In this document: in pieces, positions 1 to 8,869 of the stretch
Numbering within the stretch: the first letter of the stretch is position 1
Layout of the letters: the number at the start of each line of letters is the position of its first letter
Made by a program: the position numbers and the translations under genes
The notes under the pieces: model-generated
What the model was told of the DNA's origin: nothing
What the model saw: only the letters and a program-made list of their open reading frames with translations
Databases searched by the model: none
NCBI GenBank assembly: GCA_028714035.1
Contig: JAQTNA010000040.1
Span: 1-35,632, forward strand
Length of the DNA: 35,632 nt
Source of the DNA: Rhodocyclaceae bacterium
GTDB lineage: Bacteria; Pseudomonadota; Gammaproteobacteria; Burkholderiales; Rhodocyclaceae
Direction: 5' to 3'

Positions 1-2135
1 CCGTGGGCCTCAGGGTGCCCTGCGCCCGGGTCGGTGCCATTCTTCCGGGCGACTTCAAGATCAAGGCCGCCAAGGTGCGCTCAATCGAGTCCTTCGGCAT
101 GCTGTGTTCCGCCCGGGAACTGGGCATCTCCGAGGAGGCTAGCGGCCTCCTGGTGCTGCCGGACGACGCACCCGTGGGCACCGGCATCCGGGACTACCTG
201 GGCCTGGACGATAAACTATTCACCCTCAAGCTCACGCCCAACCGGGCGGATTGCCTGTCGCTCCTGGGCGTCGCCCGGGAAGTGGCCGCCCTCACCGGCG
301 CCGACCTGGCGTTGCCTGCCCAGGCGGAAATCCCGGCCACCATCGCCGACACCCGGGCCGTGGAACTGCACGCTCCCGAAGCCTGTCCCCGCTACTGCGG
401 CCGCATCCTGCGCGGTATCAACCCCCGCGCCGCCACGCCGGACTGGATGAAGCAACGCGTAGAGCGCAGCGGTATCCGTTCCATCAGCGCCGTGGTGGAC
501 ATCACCAACTACGTCATGCTGGAACTGGGCCAACCCCTGCACGCCTTCGACAATCAGAAGCTTGCCGGCGCCATCCAGGTTCGCATGCCCAAGGCGGGCG
601 AACGACTCCTGCTGCTAAACGAGCAGACCATTACTCCCGATGCCACCACCCTCCTCATCTGCGACGAGGAGAAGGTGCTGGCCATGGCCGGCATCATGGG
701 CGGCGAGGACTCCGGCGTCACCGACGCCACCACCGACGTCTTCCTGGAATCCGCCTTCTTCGTCCCCGACGCGGTGGCCGGCAAGGCCCGAGCCCTGGGC
801 TTCTCCTCGGATGCTTCCTACCGCTTCGAGCGCGGCGTGGATTTCGAGGGCTGCTCTCGCGCCATCGAGCGCGCCACCCAGCTGGTGCAGGAAATCTGCG
901 GCGGCCAGGCCGGCCCGATGCTGGAAGCCGCGGCCCCGGACCATCTTCCGGCCAGGAAGCCCATTCCCCTGCGCCGTTCCCGCGCCGAGCGCATACTCGG
1001 CATCCCCCTGGAGGCGAACCAGATCGCCACCCTGCTCTCGGGCCTGGATTTCAACTTCCAGCAGCAGGGCGAGGAATTCGTGGTCACCCCACCCTCCTGG
1101 CGCTTCGACATGGAGATCGAGGAAGACCTGATCGAGGATCTGGCCCGCATCCACGGTTACGACAACATCCCCGCCGCCGCGCCCAGGGCAGCCCAGAACC
1201 TCTTGCCCCAGGGCGAGGACAGCCGTCCCGTCCTGCGCCTGAAGCGCCTCGTGGCCGCCAGGGATTTCCAGGAAGTCATCAACTACAGCTTCGTGGATGC
1301 GGCCTGGGAGGCGGATTTCTGCGCCAACCCCGATCCCGTGGTGTTGTCCAACCCGATCGCCAGCCAGATGGGCGTGATGCGCTCCAGCATGATAGGAGGC
1401 CTGGTGGCGAACCTTTCCTACAACCTGAAGCGCCGCACCAGTCGGGTGCGGGTCTTCGAGATCGGCCGCTGTTTCAGTCGCGTGCCGTCTGGCCCGAGCC
1501 AGCAGGTGCCGGGGTTCGAGCAGCCCGTGCGCCTGGGCGCCCTGATCGCCGGTCCCACCCAGTCCGAACAGTGGGGCACGGCCACGCGCAACGCGGATTT
1601 CTATGACGCCAAGGGTGACGTGGAGGCCCTGCTCGCCCCCGCTACGCCCCGCTTCGAAAAACTCGAACACCCGGCTCTACATCCGGGCCGTTCCGCCGCC
1701 ATCGTGCTCGATGGCCGAAGGGTGGGCTTCGTCGGCGAACTGCATCCCCTGTGGGTCCAGAAATACGAGCTGGGCGCGGCGCCCGTGGTATTCGAGTTGG
1801 ATCTGGACGTCCTGGTGAGCCGCACCCTGCCCGCCTTCAGCGCCCCCTCCCGTTTCCCCGCCGTGGTTCGCGATCTGGCCCTCCTGGTAGCCTCCGACCT
1901 ACAGGTGCAGAAGTTGCTGGACGGTCTCAAAGCGGCGGCCCCGGCCATCGTCAAGGAAGTTTCCCTGTTCGATAAATACCAGGGAAAGGGCGTCGAGCCT
2001 GACCAGAAAAGCCTTGCATTCCGTGTAGTTATGCAAGATACTGCACGCACCTTGGCAGACGCCGAAGTAGACGCGGCGCTACAGACAATGATCAACGCGG
2101 CAGCCGACCAATATGCGGCCAAGCTGCGGACGTAA
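1..2135 (+). CDS. pheT: Phenylalanyl-tRNA synthetase beta subunit, 5' end outside window
   Basis: Charges tRNA-Phe with phenylalanine in the cytoplasm as the beta chain of the alpha2-beta2 enzyme. About 710 codons are visible, in frame from base 3. Against the E. coli protein (795 residues, from memory) roughly the first 85 residues lie upstream of the window. The visible part starts inside the EMAP/OB-fold tRNA-binding domain ([10 protein letters not shown], then [11 protein letters not shown]). It continues through the B3/B4 editing region ([30 protein letters not shown]), the B5 DNA-binding-like domain ([22 protein letters not shown]) and the C-terminal ferredoxin-fold anticodon-binding domain ([14 protein letters not shown]). 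The next gene, ihfA, begins 16 bases after the TAA stop. The order pheT-ihfA is conserved in proteobacteria and supports the call. No frameshift was seen. Confidence 0.97.
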   Translation, partial: VGLRVPCARVGAILPGDFKIKAAKVRSIESFGMLCSARELGISEEASGLLVLPDDAPVGTGIRDYLGLDDKLFTLKLTPNRADCLSLLGVAREVAALTGADLALPAQAEIPATIADTRAVELHAPEACPRYCGRILRGINPRAATPDWMKQRVERSGIRSISAVVDITNYVMLELGQPLHAFDNQKLAGAIQVRMPKAGERLLLLNEQTITPDATTLLICDEEKVLAMAGIMGGEDSGVTDATTDVFLESAFFVPDAVAGKARALGFSSDASYRFERGVDFEGCSRAIERATQLVQEICGGQAGPMLEAAAPDHLPARKPIPLRRSRAERILGIPLEANQIATLLSGLDFNFQQQGEEFVVTPPSWRFDMEIEEDLIEDLARIHGYDNIPAAAPRAAQNLLPQGEDSRPVLRLKRLVAARDFQEVINYSFVDAAWEADFCANPDPVVLSNPIASQMGVMRSSMIGGLVANLSYNLKRRTSRVRVFEIGRCFSRVPSGPSQQVPGFEQPVRLGALIAGPTQSEQWGTATRNADFYDAKGDVEALLAPATPRFEKLEHPALHPGRSAAIVLDGRRVGFVGELHPLWVQKYELGAAPVVFELDLDVLVSRTLPAFSAPSRFPAVVRDLALLVASDLQVQKLLDGLKAAAPAIVKEVSLFDKYQGKGVEPDQKSLAFRVVMQDTARTLADAEVDAALQTMINAAADQYAAKLRT

Positions 2136-2151
2136 AGAAAAGGCAAGCATA

Positions 2152-2460
2152 GTGAGCGTAACTCTGACCAAAGCGGAACTCGCCGACCTCCTGTTCGAAA
2201 AGGTGGGTCTCAACAAGCGGGAAGCCAAGGACATGGTGGAAGCCTTCTTTGAAGAGATCCGCACCACGCTGGAAGAAGGCGACAGTGTGAAGCTCTCCGG
2301 TTTCGGCAACTTCCAGCTCCGGGACAAACCGCAGCGCCCCGGCCGCAACCCCAAGACCGGCGAGGAGATTCCGATCAGCGCAAGGCGCGTGGTGACCTTC
2401 CATGCCAGCCAGAAGCTGAAACTGGCCGTGGAAAGCCAGCACGATGTCAGCCAGCAATAG
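2152..2460 (+). CDS. ihfA: Integration host factor alpha subunit
   Basis: DNA-bending nucleoid protein that pairs with IhfB and helps sigma-54 promoters, recombination and replication. I chose the GTG at 2152 because AAAAGG lies about 9 bases upstream and because the protein then begins with the family-typical short N-terminus before [16 protein letters not shown]. An in-frame ATG at 2113 lies inside pheT and adds 13 unlikely residues. The product is 102 residues, close to the usual 99. The two helices are followed by the beta-arm with the intercalating proline region ([14 protein letters not shown]) and RRVVTFHAS. The 3' end overlaps the MerR gene by 17 bases, so the pair is probably translationally coupled and co-transcribed with pheT. 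Confidence 0.96.
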   Translation: MSVTLTKAELADLLFEKVGLNKREAKDMVEAFFEEIRTTLEEGDSVKLSGFGNFQLRDKPQRPGRNPKTGEEIPISARRVVTFHASQKLKLAVESQHDVSQQ

Positions 2461-2839
2461 CCCCGAACTCCCGCCCATCCCGGCAAAGCGCTACTTCACC
2501 ATCGGTGAAGTGAGCGACCTGTGCGGCGTCAAACCCCATGTGCTGCGCTATTGGGAGCAGGAGTTCAGCCAACTGAAGCCGGTCAAGCGCCGCGGCAACC
2601 GCCGTTACTACCAGCACCATGAGGTGCTCCTGGTGCGGCGCATCCGTGACCTGCTCTATGAACAGGGTTTCACCATCAGCGGTGCCCGAAACCGCCTGGA
2701 CGACCACGCCCCGAAGCAGGAATCGCCGAAGAATGACGATCTGCCCAAGGCTGACCCGACCAAGACCCTTGCCGACCTGCTCACCATCCGGAGCGAGATC
2801 GAAGCCACGCTGGAAGCCCTGAGGGCCGAAAACCCCTGA
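2444..2839 (+). CDS. MerR-family transcriptional regulator
   Basis: Protein of 131 residues with a MerR-type winged helix-turn-helix at about residues 13-80 ([20 protein letters not shown], then the wing [13 protein letters not shown]). The C-terminal half is short, with no cysteine cluster for metal binding. A charged stretch is followed by a helix, [18 protein letters not shown], that probably dimerises. It starts inside the end of ihfA and is likely the last protein gene of the pheT-ihfA operon. The position behind ihfA is common in betaproteobacteria. The target genes and any inducer cannot be read from the sequence. Confidence 0.9.
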   Translation: MSASNSPELPPIPAKRYFTIGEVSDLCGVKPHVLRYWEQEFSQLKPVKRRGNRRYYQHHEVLLVRRIRDLLYEQGFTISGARNRLDDHAPKQESPKNDDLPKADPTKTLADLLTIRSEIEATLEALRAENP

Positions 2840-2892
2840 CGTAGGACCGGCTCCCGGCCTGATCATCCGGGCGATGCGGCGAATTTCCTTCT

Positions 2893-2920
2893 TTGAAAAC
2901 GGCGATAGTGTTGCTATAAT
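2893..2920 (+). promoter_or_regulatory. Sigma-70 promoter for tRNA-Pro
   Basis: The -35 box TTGAAA at 2893-2898 and a perfect -10 box TATAAT at 2915-2920 are separated by 16 bases. Transcription would start near 2927, a few bases before the mature tRNA. A GC-rich discriminator (GCCGTCC) follows the -10 box, as is typical for stringently controlled stable-RNA promoters; that control is inferred, not shown. Confidence 0.85.
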
Positions 2921-2932
2921 GCCGTCCTCTTT

Positions 2933-3011
<79 letters not shown>

Positions 3012-3018
3012 CAAAATG

Positions 3019-3046
3019 ACGGCTCAGGTAGCAATACCTGGGCCGT
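3019..3046 (+). terminator. Terminator hairpin after tRNA-Pro
   Basis: ACGGCTCAGGTA and TACCTGGGCCGT pair over 12 positions (one G-T) around a GCAA loop. The following bases, TGTTACGTTT, are only moderately T-rich, so it is a strong hairpin with a weak U tract. Confidence 0.75.
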
Positions 3047-3283
3047 TGTTACGTTTACTTCGCGCCGGGGGAACACTTTGCACGCGCCAGACGCGGAACC
3101 CGACGCAAACTTGCCGGCATGATTGCGCCGTATTTCCGCCCCCCTGCTCGGGAAGACACGGCTGCCCCGAACAGGTGCCGATGACCGCCGCACGTCCCTG
3201 TCTCCCCGATCATGACGTAAAGAATCTGCGCGTTGATCCGTCAATACCCTATCGTGAGTTGTCACGCCAAAGGGCCCACGCAC

Positions 3284-5650
3284 ATGCACCATTACTTTTC
3301 CTCGCTCAGGCTACGGGTCTTCGTATTTCTGACCGTGCCGTTCATCGCCCTTGTGGGAATCACCACCTTCAATTCGTTTCAGGAACGCGAGCAACGTATC
3401 GCCTCGACACAAGAGCGCATCAAAAGCGCGGCCTCATTGATCGCCGCCCGGCAGGGCGACAACATCGGTGCGTCGAAAGCCTTCGTCACGACCCTGACCA
3501 ACACTGCCGAGTTGCGGCACTTCGATACGGCGCCCGATGAATGTACGCGCACGGCCACCCGACTGCTGAAGGAGCAGCAACCGCGGATCACCAACATCTC
3601 CGTGAGTCGCCCCAACGGCGACGTAGCCTGTAGCGCAACACCCTCCCAGAAGCAGGTCAACATCGCCGACCGCCCTTATTTCCGGAAAGCGCTGACCACC
3701 CAAAACCTGGTCATAGGAGAAATGATCGTCAGCCGGATGCTGGGCCGGACAGTCATCCCCTTCTACAAAGCCCTACGCGGCTCGCGGGGCGAGGTGAAAG
3801 GAGTGCTCGTGGTGGCCCTCGACGTGCAATGGCTGAACAGTGAACTCGGCAAGTCGGGTCAGGCCGAGGCAATCTCCCGTCTCGGCCTGATAGACCAGAA
3901 AGGCAACGTTCTGGCACGGTACCCGGATCCCGAGGGCTGGGTGGGCAAGAACGCCGCGAACACGCCCTTCTTCAAGACGCTCATGGCAAATCGCGGCGAG
4001 GGTCTGACCGAAGCCCTTGGTTTTGACGGCATCCCCAGAATGTATGCGCTCGTGCGCTTTGCGGAAACGGACTCCGGGCCCATCTTCTTCTGGCTGGGCG
4101 TCAACAAGAGCGATGTCACCGCCAAAATGGACAAGCGACTGGTAACCACGCTGGTGGCCGCCCTGTTGCTCTTGATTCTGGGACATGCTCTGGCCTGGCG
4201 GATAACCCAGCGCTGGTTCCTTCGCCCGGTCCTGGCGCTGGCCGAGGCCACCCAGCGTATCGAACGGGGGGAACTCTCCGCGCGCACCGGACTTGATGGC
4301 GGCCAGGATGAACTGGGCCAGCTGGTGCTCGCCTTTGACCGGATGGCGGACAAGTTTCAGGCCTCCCACCAGAAGCTCCTGCAGCAGACCGATGAACTCG
4401 CGTCGGCCAATCAGAAACTGGCGTGCCTCAACGATGAACTCACCGTCAGGGCCAAGGAAGCGGAAGCCGCCAGTCTGGCCAAGAGCGACTTTCTCGCCAA
4501 CATGAGCCATGAAATCCGCACGCCCATGAACGCGATCCTGGGCATGGCTCACCTGATGCGACGGGGTGAACTATCCGCGAGGCAAATCGAGCAACTCAAC
4601 CGGATAGACATCGCGGCCGATCACCTGCTGGCCATCATCAATGACATCCTCGATATTTCGAAGATCGAGGCCGGCAAGCTGACCCTGGAAGATACCGATA
4701 TTTCCGTGCCGGAACTGATGAACCGGATATCCAAGCTCCTGGCGCCCCAGGCAAGCGCCAAGGGCCTGCATCTGGTCATGGATAGCGAGCATATGCCCAG
4801 CCAGTTGCGGGGCGATCCCACCCGACTCTCCCAGGCACTGCTCAACTATGCCAACAATGCCATCAAGTTCACGGAGAGTGGCACCATCACCGTTCGCAGT
4901 CGCTTGCTGGAAGAAACCGAGCAGTCCAAGCTGCTGCGCTTCGAGGTGTCGGACACGGGCATAGGCATAAATTCGGAACAACTCGGCCGCCTCTTTGCGG
5001 CCTTCGAGCAGGCGGACAATTCCACGACCCGAGAATACGGCGGCACCGGGCTGGGGCTCGCCATCACCCGAAAGCTGGCGCAACTCATGGGTGGCGACGC
5101 GGGGGCGACGAGTACCCCTGGCCAGGGCAGTACTTTCTGGTTTACCGCGCGCCTGGCCAAGAGCTCAAACCCAGCCCCCACGCCCCCCGCGGCGCCGTTG
5201 GGCGAGACACCGGAAACAAGCCTGGCTCGGGACTATCATGGCCGGAGAGTGCTGCTGGTCGAAGATGAGCCCATCAATCAGGTCATCGCCATCGAACTGC
5301 TGGAGGGAACCCGGCTTGCCATTGACACCGCCGACAACGGCCTGGAAGCCGTCGAGAAGGCCGGGCACACCGAATACGATCTCATCCTCATGGACATGCA
5401 GATGCCGAAGATGGACGGACTGGACGCCACTCGGCAGATTCGCCGTATCCCGGGCCGGGAATCGGTGCCCATACTGGCGATGACCGCCAACGCCTTCGGC
5501 GAAGACCGGGCGAGGTGCATGGCCGCCGGCATGAACGACTTTCTATCCAAGCCGGTCGAGCCTGCATTGCTGTATGCGAGTTTGCTGAAATGGCTCTCCA
5601 AGCCACGCGGCGGCACCGCCGAAATGGACAACAGGCAACCGGTCGACTGA
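3284..5650 (+). CDS. Membrane hybrid histidine kinase with Cache-type sensor
   Basis: Protein of 788 residues. The ATG at 3284 has AAAGGG about 9 bases upstream; an in-frame TTG at 3233 would add 17 residues before the first membrane helix. Order of parts: membrane helix at about 10-30, a periplasmic double-Cache-like region to about 285 ([12 protein letters not shown] is typical), a second membrane helix ([18 protein letters not shown]), HAMP, a coiled coil, HisKA with His409 (NMSHEIRTP), HATPase ([20 protein letters not shown]), and a receiver domain with the phospho-acceptor Asp704 (LILMDMQMP) and the switch lysine in FLSKPV. There is no HPt domain, so the phosphate must pass to a separate HPt protein or the receiver is regulatory. 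The ligand is unknown. The core closely resembles that of the kinase at 9153-12626. Confidence 0.93.
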   Translation: MHHYFSSLRLRVFVFLTVPFIALVGITTFNSFQEREQRIASTQERIKSAASLIAARQGDNIGASKAFVTTLTNTAELRHFDTAPDECTRTATRLLKEQQPRITNISVSRPNGDVACSATPSQKQVNIADRPYFRKALTTQNLVIGEMIVSRMLGRTVIPFYKALRGSRGEVKGVLVVALDVQWLNSELGKSGQAEAISRLGLIDQKGNVLARYPDPEGWVGKNAANTPFFKTLMANRGEGLTEALGFDGIPRMYALVRFAETDSGPIFFWLGVNKSDVTAKMDKRLVTTLVAALLLLILGHALAWRITQRWFLRPVLALAEATQRIERGELSARTGLDGGQDELGQLVLAFDRMADKFQASHQKLLQQTDELASANQKLACLNDELTVRAKEAEAASLAKSDFLANMSHEIRTPMNAILGMAHLMRRGELSARQIEQLNRIDIAADHLLAIINDILDISKIEAGKLTLEDTDISVPELMNRISKLLAPQASAKGLHLVMDSEHMPSQLRGDPTRLSQALLNYANNAIKFTESGTITVRSRLLEETEQSKLLRFEVSDTGIGINSEQLGRLFAAFEQADNSTTREYGGTGLGLAITRKLAQLMGGDAGATSTPGQGSTFWFTARLAKSSNPAPTPPAAPLGETPETSLARDYHGRRVLLVEDEPINQVIAIELLEGTRLAIDTADNGLEAVEKAGHTEYDLILMDMQMPKMDGLDATRQIRRIPGRESVPILAMTANAFGEDRARCMAAGMNDFLSKPVEPALLYASLLKWLSKPRGGTAEMDNRQPVD

Positions 5651-6033
5651 AGCCCGCGGCCTTTCCCTCACCTTTGCCCTCGCGCCTCATTCCCCATTTG
5701 CGCGCCGGGAACGAAACACCCGCCGATGGCACCAGGTGCTCGCCGGCAGGCTCTGTCGGGGGGCAACGGCATGGCCTCGTACTTGTTCTGCCCGCTGATC
5801 GGATTCGCGGCCAAGGCTCCCGCTCCCGGGAGCCACTCCTCCCTGGTGCTCGTTCATCGTGAAAATCGGCTTCTTCGGTGTCCCGAGGACGACAAGCGGA
5901 CAAGGCTGCGTGAAAAGATGTATATTTTTCTCAAGTTATTCCACTTCCGTTTCGTTAATGGCCGAGCAGGCGTCTGCTGCGCCAACCCCAAACTTCAATT
6001 GACCGTATAAATTTCCGAGAACAGGAAAATTTG
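5651..6033. other. Intergenic region between kinase and chemoreceptor
   Basis: 383 bases without a convincing gene. The left part carries a pyrimidine-rich run and one copy of a repeated block (separate entry at 5691). The right part turns AT-rich (from about 5920) and ends with AGGA 7 bases before the chemoreceptor ATG. TATAAA at 6006-6011 could be a -10 box, but no good -35 box stands at the right distance. I found no sigma-28 flagellar-type promoter. Confidence 0.5.
5691..5752. repeat. Intergenic repeat block, copy A
   Basis: The 33 bases at 5691-5723 match 8673-8705 at 28 positions without gaps (TCCCCATTTG, then GCGCCGGGA, then AAAC and CCGC are shared). A second shared block, CCGGCAGGCT, follows at 5743-5752 here and at 8739-8748 in copy B. 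Between the blocks each copy has its own short hairpin: GCACC/GGTGC here, CAGGC/GCCTG in copy B. Both copies follow a pyrimidine-rich stretch. The function is unknown. Confidence 0.55.
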
Positions 6034-8016
6034 ATGCGACGCTCCACCATCATGCAACGCCTGGCGTTGCTGGCCGCCGTTCCCTTGATCGCGCTTTCCA
6101 TTTCCTCCGCGATCCAGGTCTGGCAGGCTCTGGCCACCTTCCGCGACGCGGGGCAGACTCAATATCTGATGGACCTGTCGGTAAGCATCGGCAATCTGGT
6201 GCACACCCTTCAGATCGAGCGCGGGGCTACGGCGGGCTTCGTGCAATCCAGGGGCCAGAGACTGGCGGACATCCTCCCCGGGGCACGCAACCGTACCGAT
6301 GACAAACTGGAAGATTACCGGAAGGAAGCGGCCAGACTCGATTCCGCCGCATTTCCCGCTTTGCGCAACGCCATCGCGGCAGCCAACGGCAAACTGGAGG
6401 CCCTCAACGACCTGCGCCGACGAGCCGACCAGTTTGCCGTTCCGGCCGCGGACACCACGGCGTACTACACGTCGGCGATCGCGCAACTGGTCAACGCCAT
6501 CGGTACCGGTGTCGAGTACAACAAGGATGCGGCCATCTCGCAAAAGGTGATCGCCTACATCGCTTTTGTCCGTGCCAAGGAAAACGCCGGCCAGGAACGC
6601 GCCTTGACCACGGCGGTATACGCGGCCAACAGGATCGAGCCGGCCCAGTTCCGCACCATCCTGGATCGCATCAGCCGGCAGGAGGCCCACCTGGCGGACT
6701 TTCGAAGCGTGGCAGGCACCGAGGAGCAGGCGTCCCTGCAGACGGTTCTGGCCGGAGCGCCGGCCCAGGAGGTGGAGCGCATGCGCGCGGTGCTGATCGC
6801 AAAGTCGGTGGACGGCGGTTTTGATATTGACCCCACCACGTGGTTCAAGGCCATCACGGCCAAAATTGACGCCATGCACGAGACCGAAAACCTGATCACC
6901 GCCAACACCATTGCCGCGGCAACGACCCTGCACACAGCCAGCCGCAATGCATTCCTGATCTTCGTCGCACTCGGCGCGGCGGCCATTGCCCTGACGATCG
7001 GGGTATCGGTCTGGGTGGCACGCAGCGTCAGCGTACCGTTGCGCGAGGTGGTGGCCTTTGCCGAGCATGCCATCAGGGAAAGCGATTTCACGCGCACGAC
7101 GCCTGAAGCCGGAACGATGGAAGTGGCACGTTCGGCCCAGGCCTTCAATCACCTGATGCAGAAAATGCGTGAAATCCTGTCCGGCGCCAAGTTGTCCAGC
7201 AGCCAGATCACCCAGGCCACGCAGGCGATGGCCGAGTCCAGCCATCAGGTCCGCGAAAGTTCCCTGATTCAATCCGACGCCGCCTCGTCCGTGGCGGCTG
7301 CCGTCGAACAGGCCTCGGTCAGCGTCAGCGAAACCGCGGCCAACGCCAGGGCCGCCGCCGACGTGGTCGCGCGGGCGCGGGAGGACAACGAGCACGCGCT
7401 GCGGGTGATGCGGGAGACGATCACCCAGATGAACGGAATCGCGCAGATCATCGGCGAATCCGGCGCCAACGTCGAGCGGCTGGATGAAAGTTCGCAGAAA
7501 ATCGGCGGCATCGTGAAGGTCATCAAGGACATCGCCGACCAGACCAACCTGTTGGCGCTGAACGCCGCCATCGAAGCGGCTCGCGCCGGCGAGCAGGGCC
7601 GCGGTTTCGCGGTCGTGGCGGATGAAGTCCGCAAGCTGGCGGAGCGCACGGGACAGGCGACGAGCGAAATCGCATCGCTGATCGCCGACATCCAGGCCGG
7701 AATCGGCGGCACGGTGGGCGCCATGCGCCAAGCCAACCAACAGGCCGGTGCCAGCCTCGAATTGGTGGGCCGCACGGAAACCGCGCTCCACAGGATAGAC
7801 GACGGCTCCCGGGCGGTGGCCAGCAACGTCGAGAGCATCTCCAATGCCCTGGCGGAACAGGACGCGGCGATCCGGCAGATTGCCGTGAGCGTCGAGCAGA
7901 TCGCCCAGATGACGGAGAGGAATACCAGCGCCGCTGAACGCAACAACCACACGGCAACCGATCTCAACGAACTCTCGGTCCAGTTGCGCGCGGCGGTGGC
8001 GGCATTCAAGGTATAG
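6034..8016 (+). CDS. Methyl-accepting chemotaxis protein with NIT sensor domain
   Basis: Chemoreceptor of 660 residues. The ATG at 6034 follows AGGA by 7 bases. A membrane helix at about 8-28 is followed by a large periplasmic helical region whose start matches the NIT (nitrate/nitrite sensing) family signature: [19 protein letters not shown]. Nitrate or nitrite sensing is known for some family members but is not shown here. The second membrane helix is at about 305-330 ([20 protein letters not shown]), then HAMP, then the long antiparallel coiled coil. The highly conserved tip that binds CheA/CheW is intact ([38 protein letters not shown]). The C-terminus ends AAVAAFKV without the pentapeptide that tethers CheR/CheB in some receptors. 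No che genes are nearby. Confidence 0.94.
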   Translation: MRRSTIMQRLALLAAVPLIALSISSAIQVWQALATFRDAGQTQYLMDLSVSIGNLVHTLQIERGATAGFVQSRGQRLADILPGARNRTDDKLEDYRKEAARLDSAAFPALRNAIAAANGKLEALNDLRRRADQFAVPAADTTAYYTSAIAQLVNAIGTGVEYNKDAAISQKVIAYIAFVRAKENAGQERALTTAVYAANRIEPAQFRTILDRISRQEAHLADFRSVAGTEEQASLQTVLAGAPAQEVERMRAVLIAKSVDGGFDIDPTTWFKAITAKIDAMHETENLITANTIAAATTLHTASRNAFLIFVALGAAAIALTIGVSVWVARSVSVPLREVVAFAEHAIRESDFTRTTPEAGTMEVARSAQAFNHLMQKMREILSGAKLSSSQITQATQAMAESSHQVRESSLIQSDAASSVAAAVEQASVSVSETAANARAAADVVARAREDNEHALRVMRETITQMNGIAQIIGESGANVERLDESSQKIGGIVKVIKDIADQTNLLALNAAIEAARAGEQGRGFAVVADEVRKLAERTGQATSEIASLIADIQAGIGGTVGAMRQANQQAGASLELVGRTETALHRIDDGSRAVASNVESISNALAEQDAAIRQIAVSVEQIAQMTERNTSAAERNNHTATDLNELSVQLRAAVAAFKV

Positions 8017-8061
8017 CGAAGGAACGCCCCTTACCCGGCCAACTCTCTCCGGAACGCGCTA

Positions 8062-8092
8062 TTCGTCACCCGGGATGACGGTTTTCGTCACC
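8062..8092 (+). promoter_or_regulatory. Candidate upstream activator sites for the sigma-54 promoter
   Basis: TTCGTCACC occurs at 8062-8070 and again at 8084-8092, 22 bases apart (two helical turns). GTCACCCGGGATGAC forms an imperfect palindrome around the first copy. The pair lies about 85-115 bases upstream of the -24 element at 8177, where enhancer-binding activators of sigma-54 promoters usually sit. The activator is unknown. Confidence 0.4.
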
Positions 8093-8176
8093 TTGGCGAA
8101 TGTCTTCACGCCGCATTCTTGCTGCCATGGGGCCGCCCGGCCCGTATCCACCGGCGCAAGGTGTGAATTCCGAGAG

Positions 8177-8192
8177 TGGCACGCCACTTGCT
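8177..8192 (+). promoter_or_regulatory. Sigma-54 (RpoN) promoter
   Basis: TGGCACG-CCAC-TTGCT matches the consensus TGGCACG-N4-TTGCW at every fixed position, with GG at 8178-8179 (-24) and GC at 8190-8191 (-12). Transcription would start near 8203 and run into the riboswitch about 140 bases further on. Such promoters need an ATP-dependent activator; none is encoded in the window. Confidence 0.8.
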
Positions 8193-8343
8193 AATTCCAC
8201 TGGGATTCCTGTTGGCACCGTAACCGCGGCATGGCAGCCGCCCCCCGCCGATCGGGCATTGATCCTCGAAAAGAAAGCGCGGTTCGCGGCGAGATCCTGA
8301 GGCTTGGGCATTCGTCCCGGGGAGGCAACGACGATTGTCCAAC

Positions 8344-8435
8344 GGTTTTCCCATCGGCAAACCCATCGAAATGTGGGGACGCAAAACCTCCGGCCTAACA
8401 GCGCAAGCTCACGGTAGCGGGGCTGCCAGCAGACC
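8344..8435 (+). promoter_or_regulatory. Cyclic-di-GMP-I (GEMM) riboswitch aptamer
   Basis: The conserved core of the GEMM motif is present in order: GGCAAACC (8356-8363), a short P2 hairpin closed by a GAAA loop (CCCAT/GTGGG), GGGACGCAAAACCTCCGG (8376-8393), CCTAAC, a P3 hairpin tip AGC-GCAA-GCT, then GGTAGCGGGGCTGCC (8413-8427). P1 can form from GGTTT (8344-8348) and AGACC (8431-8435). By my memory alignment to the Vibrio Vc2 aptamer, the ligand-contacting G20 is G8356, which fits cyclic-di-GMP rather than the A20 variants that bind cyclic GMP-AMP. The few bases just before GGCAAACC are unlike the usual consensus. CAGCA/TGCTG at 8429-8441 could form a hairpin competing with P1. No T tract follows, so control may be at translation. 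Confidence 0.85.
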
Positions 8436-8484
8436 ATGCTGTCCGCGTTCCTCTTTGCAGAATACTGACTGTGAAGGGCAGGAT

Positions 8485-8565
8485 ATGGTCCTTAGCGATT
8501 TTCAGGGTTTTCCGCGGACGATCATTCGGGAAGCGCTGCATGACGGCATCGGCGGAACCGGCTAA
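8485..8565 (+). CDS. Short open frame behind the riboswitch, 26 residues
   Basis: The ATG at 8485 follows AAGGGCAGG by 2-3 bases and starts about 50 bases after the aptamer. The peptide begins MVLSDFQGFPRTI and ends with TAA at 8563-8565. It has no membrane segment and no family I recognise. It may be a real small gene, a leader peptide whose translation is gated by the aptamer, or chance. Its position directly after the aptamer is the main reason to list it. Confidence 0.3.
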   Translation: MVLSDFQGFPRTIIREALHDGIGGTG

Positions 8566-8591
8566 GGCGCCGACCCGGCACGAGGAGCCAA

Positions 8592-8780
8592 ATGGAAACT
8601 GACGTTCTTTGCCCCGTGGAATCATCCAAGACTGCCCCCCCTTCCCCGCCCCTCATCGCCATCGTGTTTCTTTCCCCATTTGAGCGCCGGGAGCAAAACC
8701 TCCGCAGGCTGACCTGCCTGCTGGCCGCCTTGTCCTGTCCGGCAGGCTATGCCATGCGCTCTTCGTTCGCCGAGAAGTGA
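8592..8780 (+). CDS. Possible small protein of 62 residues
   Basis: The ATG at 8592 has a good ribosome site (AGGAG, about 5 bases upstream). The frame runs to TGA at 8778-8780, just overlapping an alternative GTG start (8777) of the nuclease frame. The middle part is hydrophobic (PPLIAIVFLSPF and LTCLLAALSCPAGYA) and there are four cysteines. However, its second half is laid over repeat block B, so its composition may reflect the repeat and not a protein. No family recognised. Confidence 0.3.
   Translation: METDVLCPVESSKTAPPSPPLIAIVFLSPFERREQNLRRLTCLLAALSCPAGYAMRSSFAEK
8673..8748. repeat. Intergenic repeat block, copy B
   Basis: Second copy of the element at 5691-5752: 8673-8705 matches with 28 of 33 bases, and CCGGCAGGCT recurs at 8739-8748. 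The spacing between the two blocks is 14 bases longer than in copy A and holds a CAGGC/GCCTG hairpin. GGAG-CAAAAC-CTCC can form a further small hairpin at 8690-8703. It lies between the riboswitch and the nuclease start. Confidence 0.55.
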
Positions 8781-8869
8781 GCAAGCCGAAAATTTTGCGT
8801 GCGGCCCTTCGGCGCGCCAGGCTTGCGGAAATCGCACCGGAGACTCGACCGAATGGGGCGCGCCCCCGG

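Larger units (their letters stand above)
8017..8869 (+). other. Long regulatory leader region before the HNH nuclease gene
   Basis: 853 bases with no large gene but dense signals, each listed separately: paired TTCGTCACC repeats, a sigma-54 promoter, a cyclic-di-GMP-I aptamer, two short open frames with plausible ribosome sites, and copy B of the intergenic repeat. All point to the plus strand, towards the nuclease at 8870. I see no rho-independent terminator between the promoter and the nuclease. Transcription through the whole stretch is an inference. Confidence 0.6.

Noticed and set aside
5691-5790. Repeat copies A and B as further cyclic-di-GMP riboswitches
   Set aside because: They share a loose likeness with GGGACGCAAAGCCTCC, but the GGCAAACC segment, the GAAA-capped P2 and the 3' GGTAGCGGGG block are missing.
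5900-6033. Sigma-28 promoter for the chemoreceptor
   Set aside because: GCCGAGCA near 5960 resembles a -10 element, but the nearest TCAAGTTA lies 22 bases away instead of about 11.
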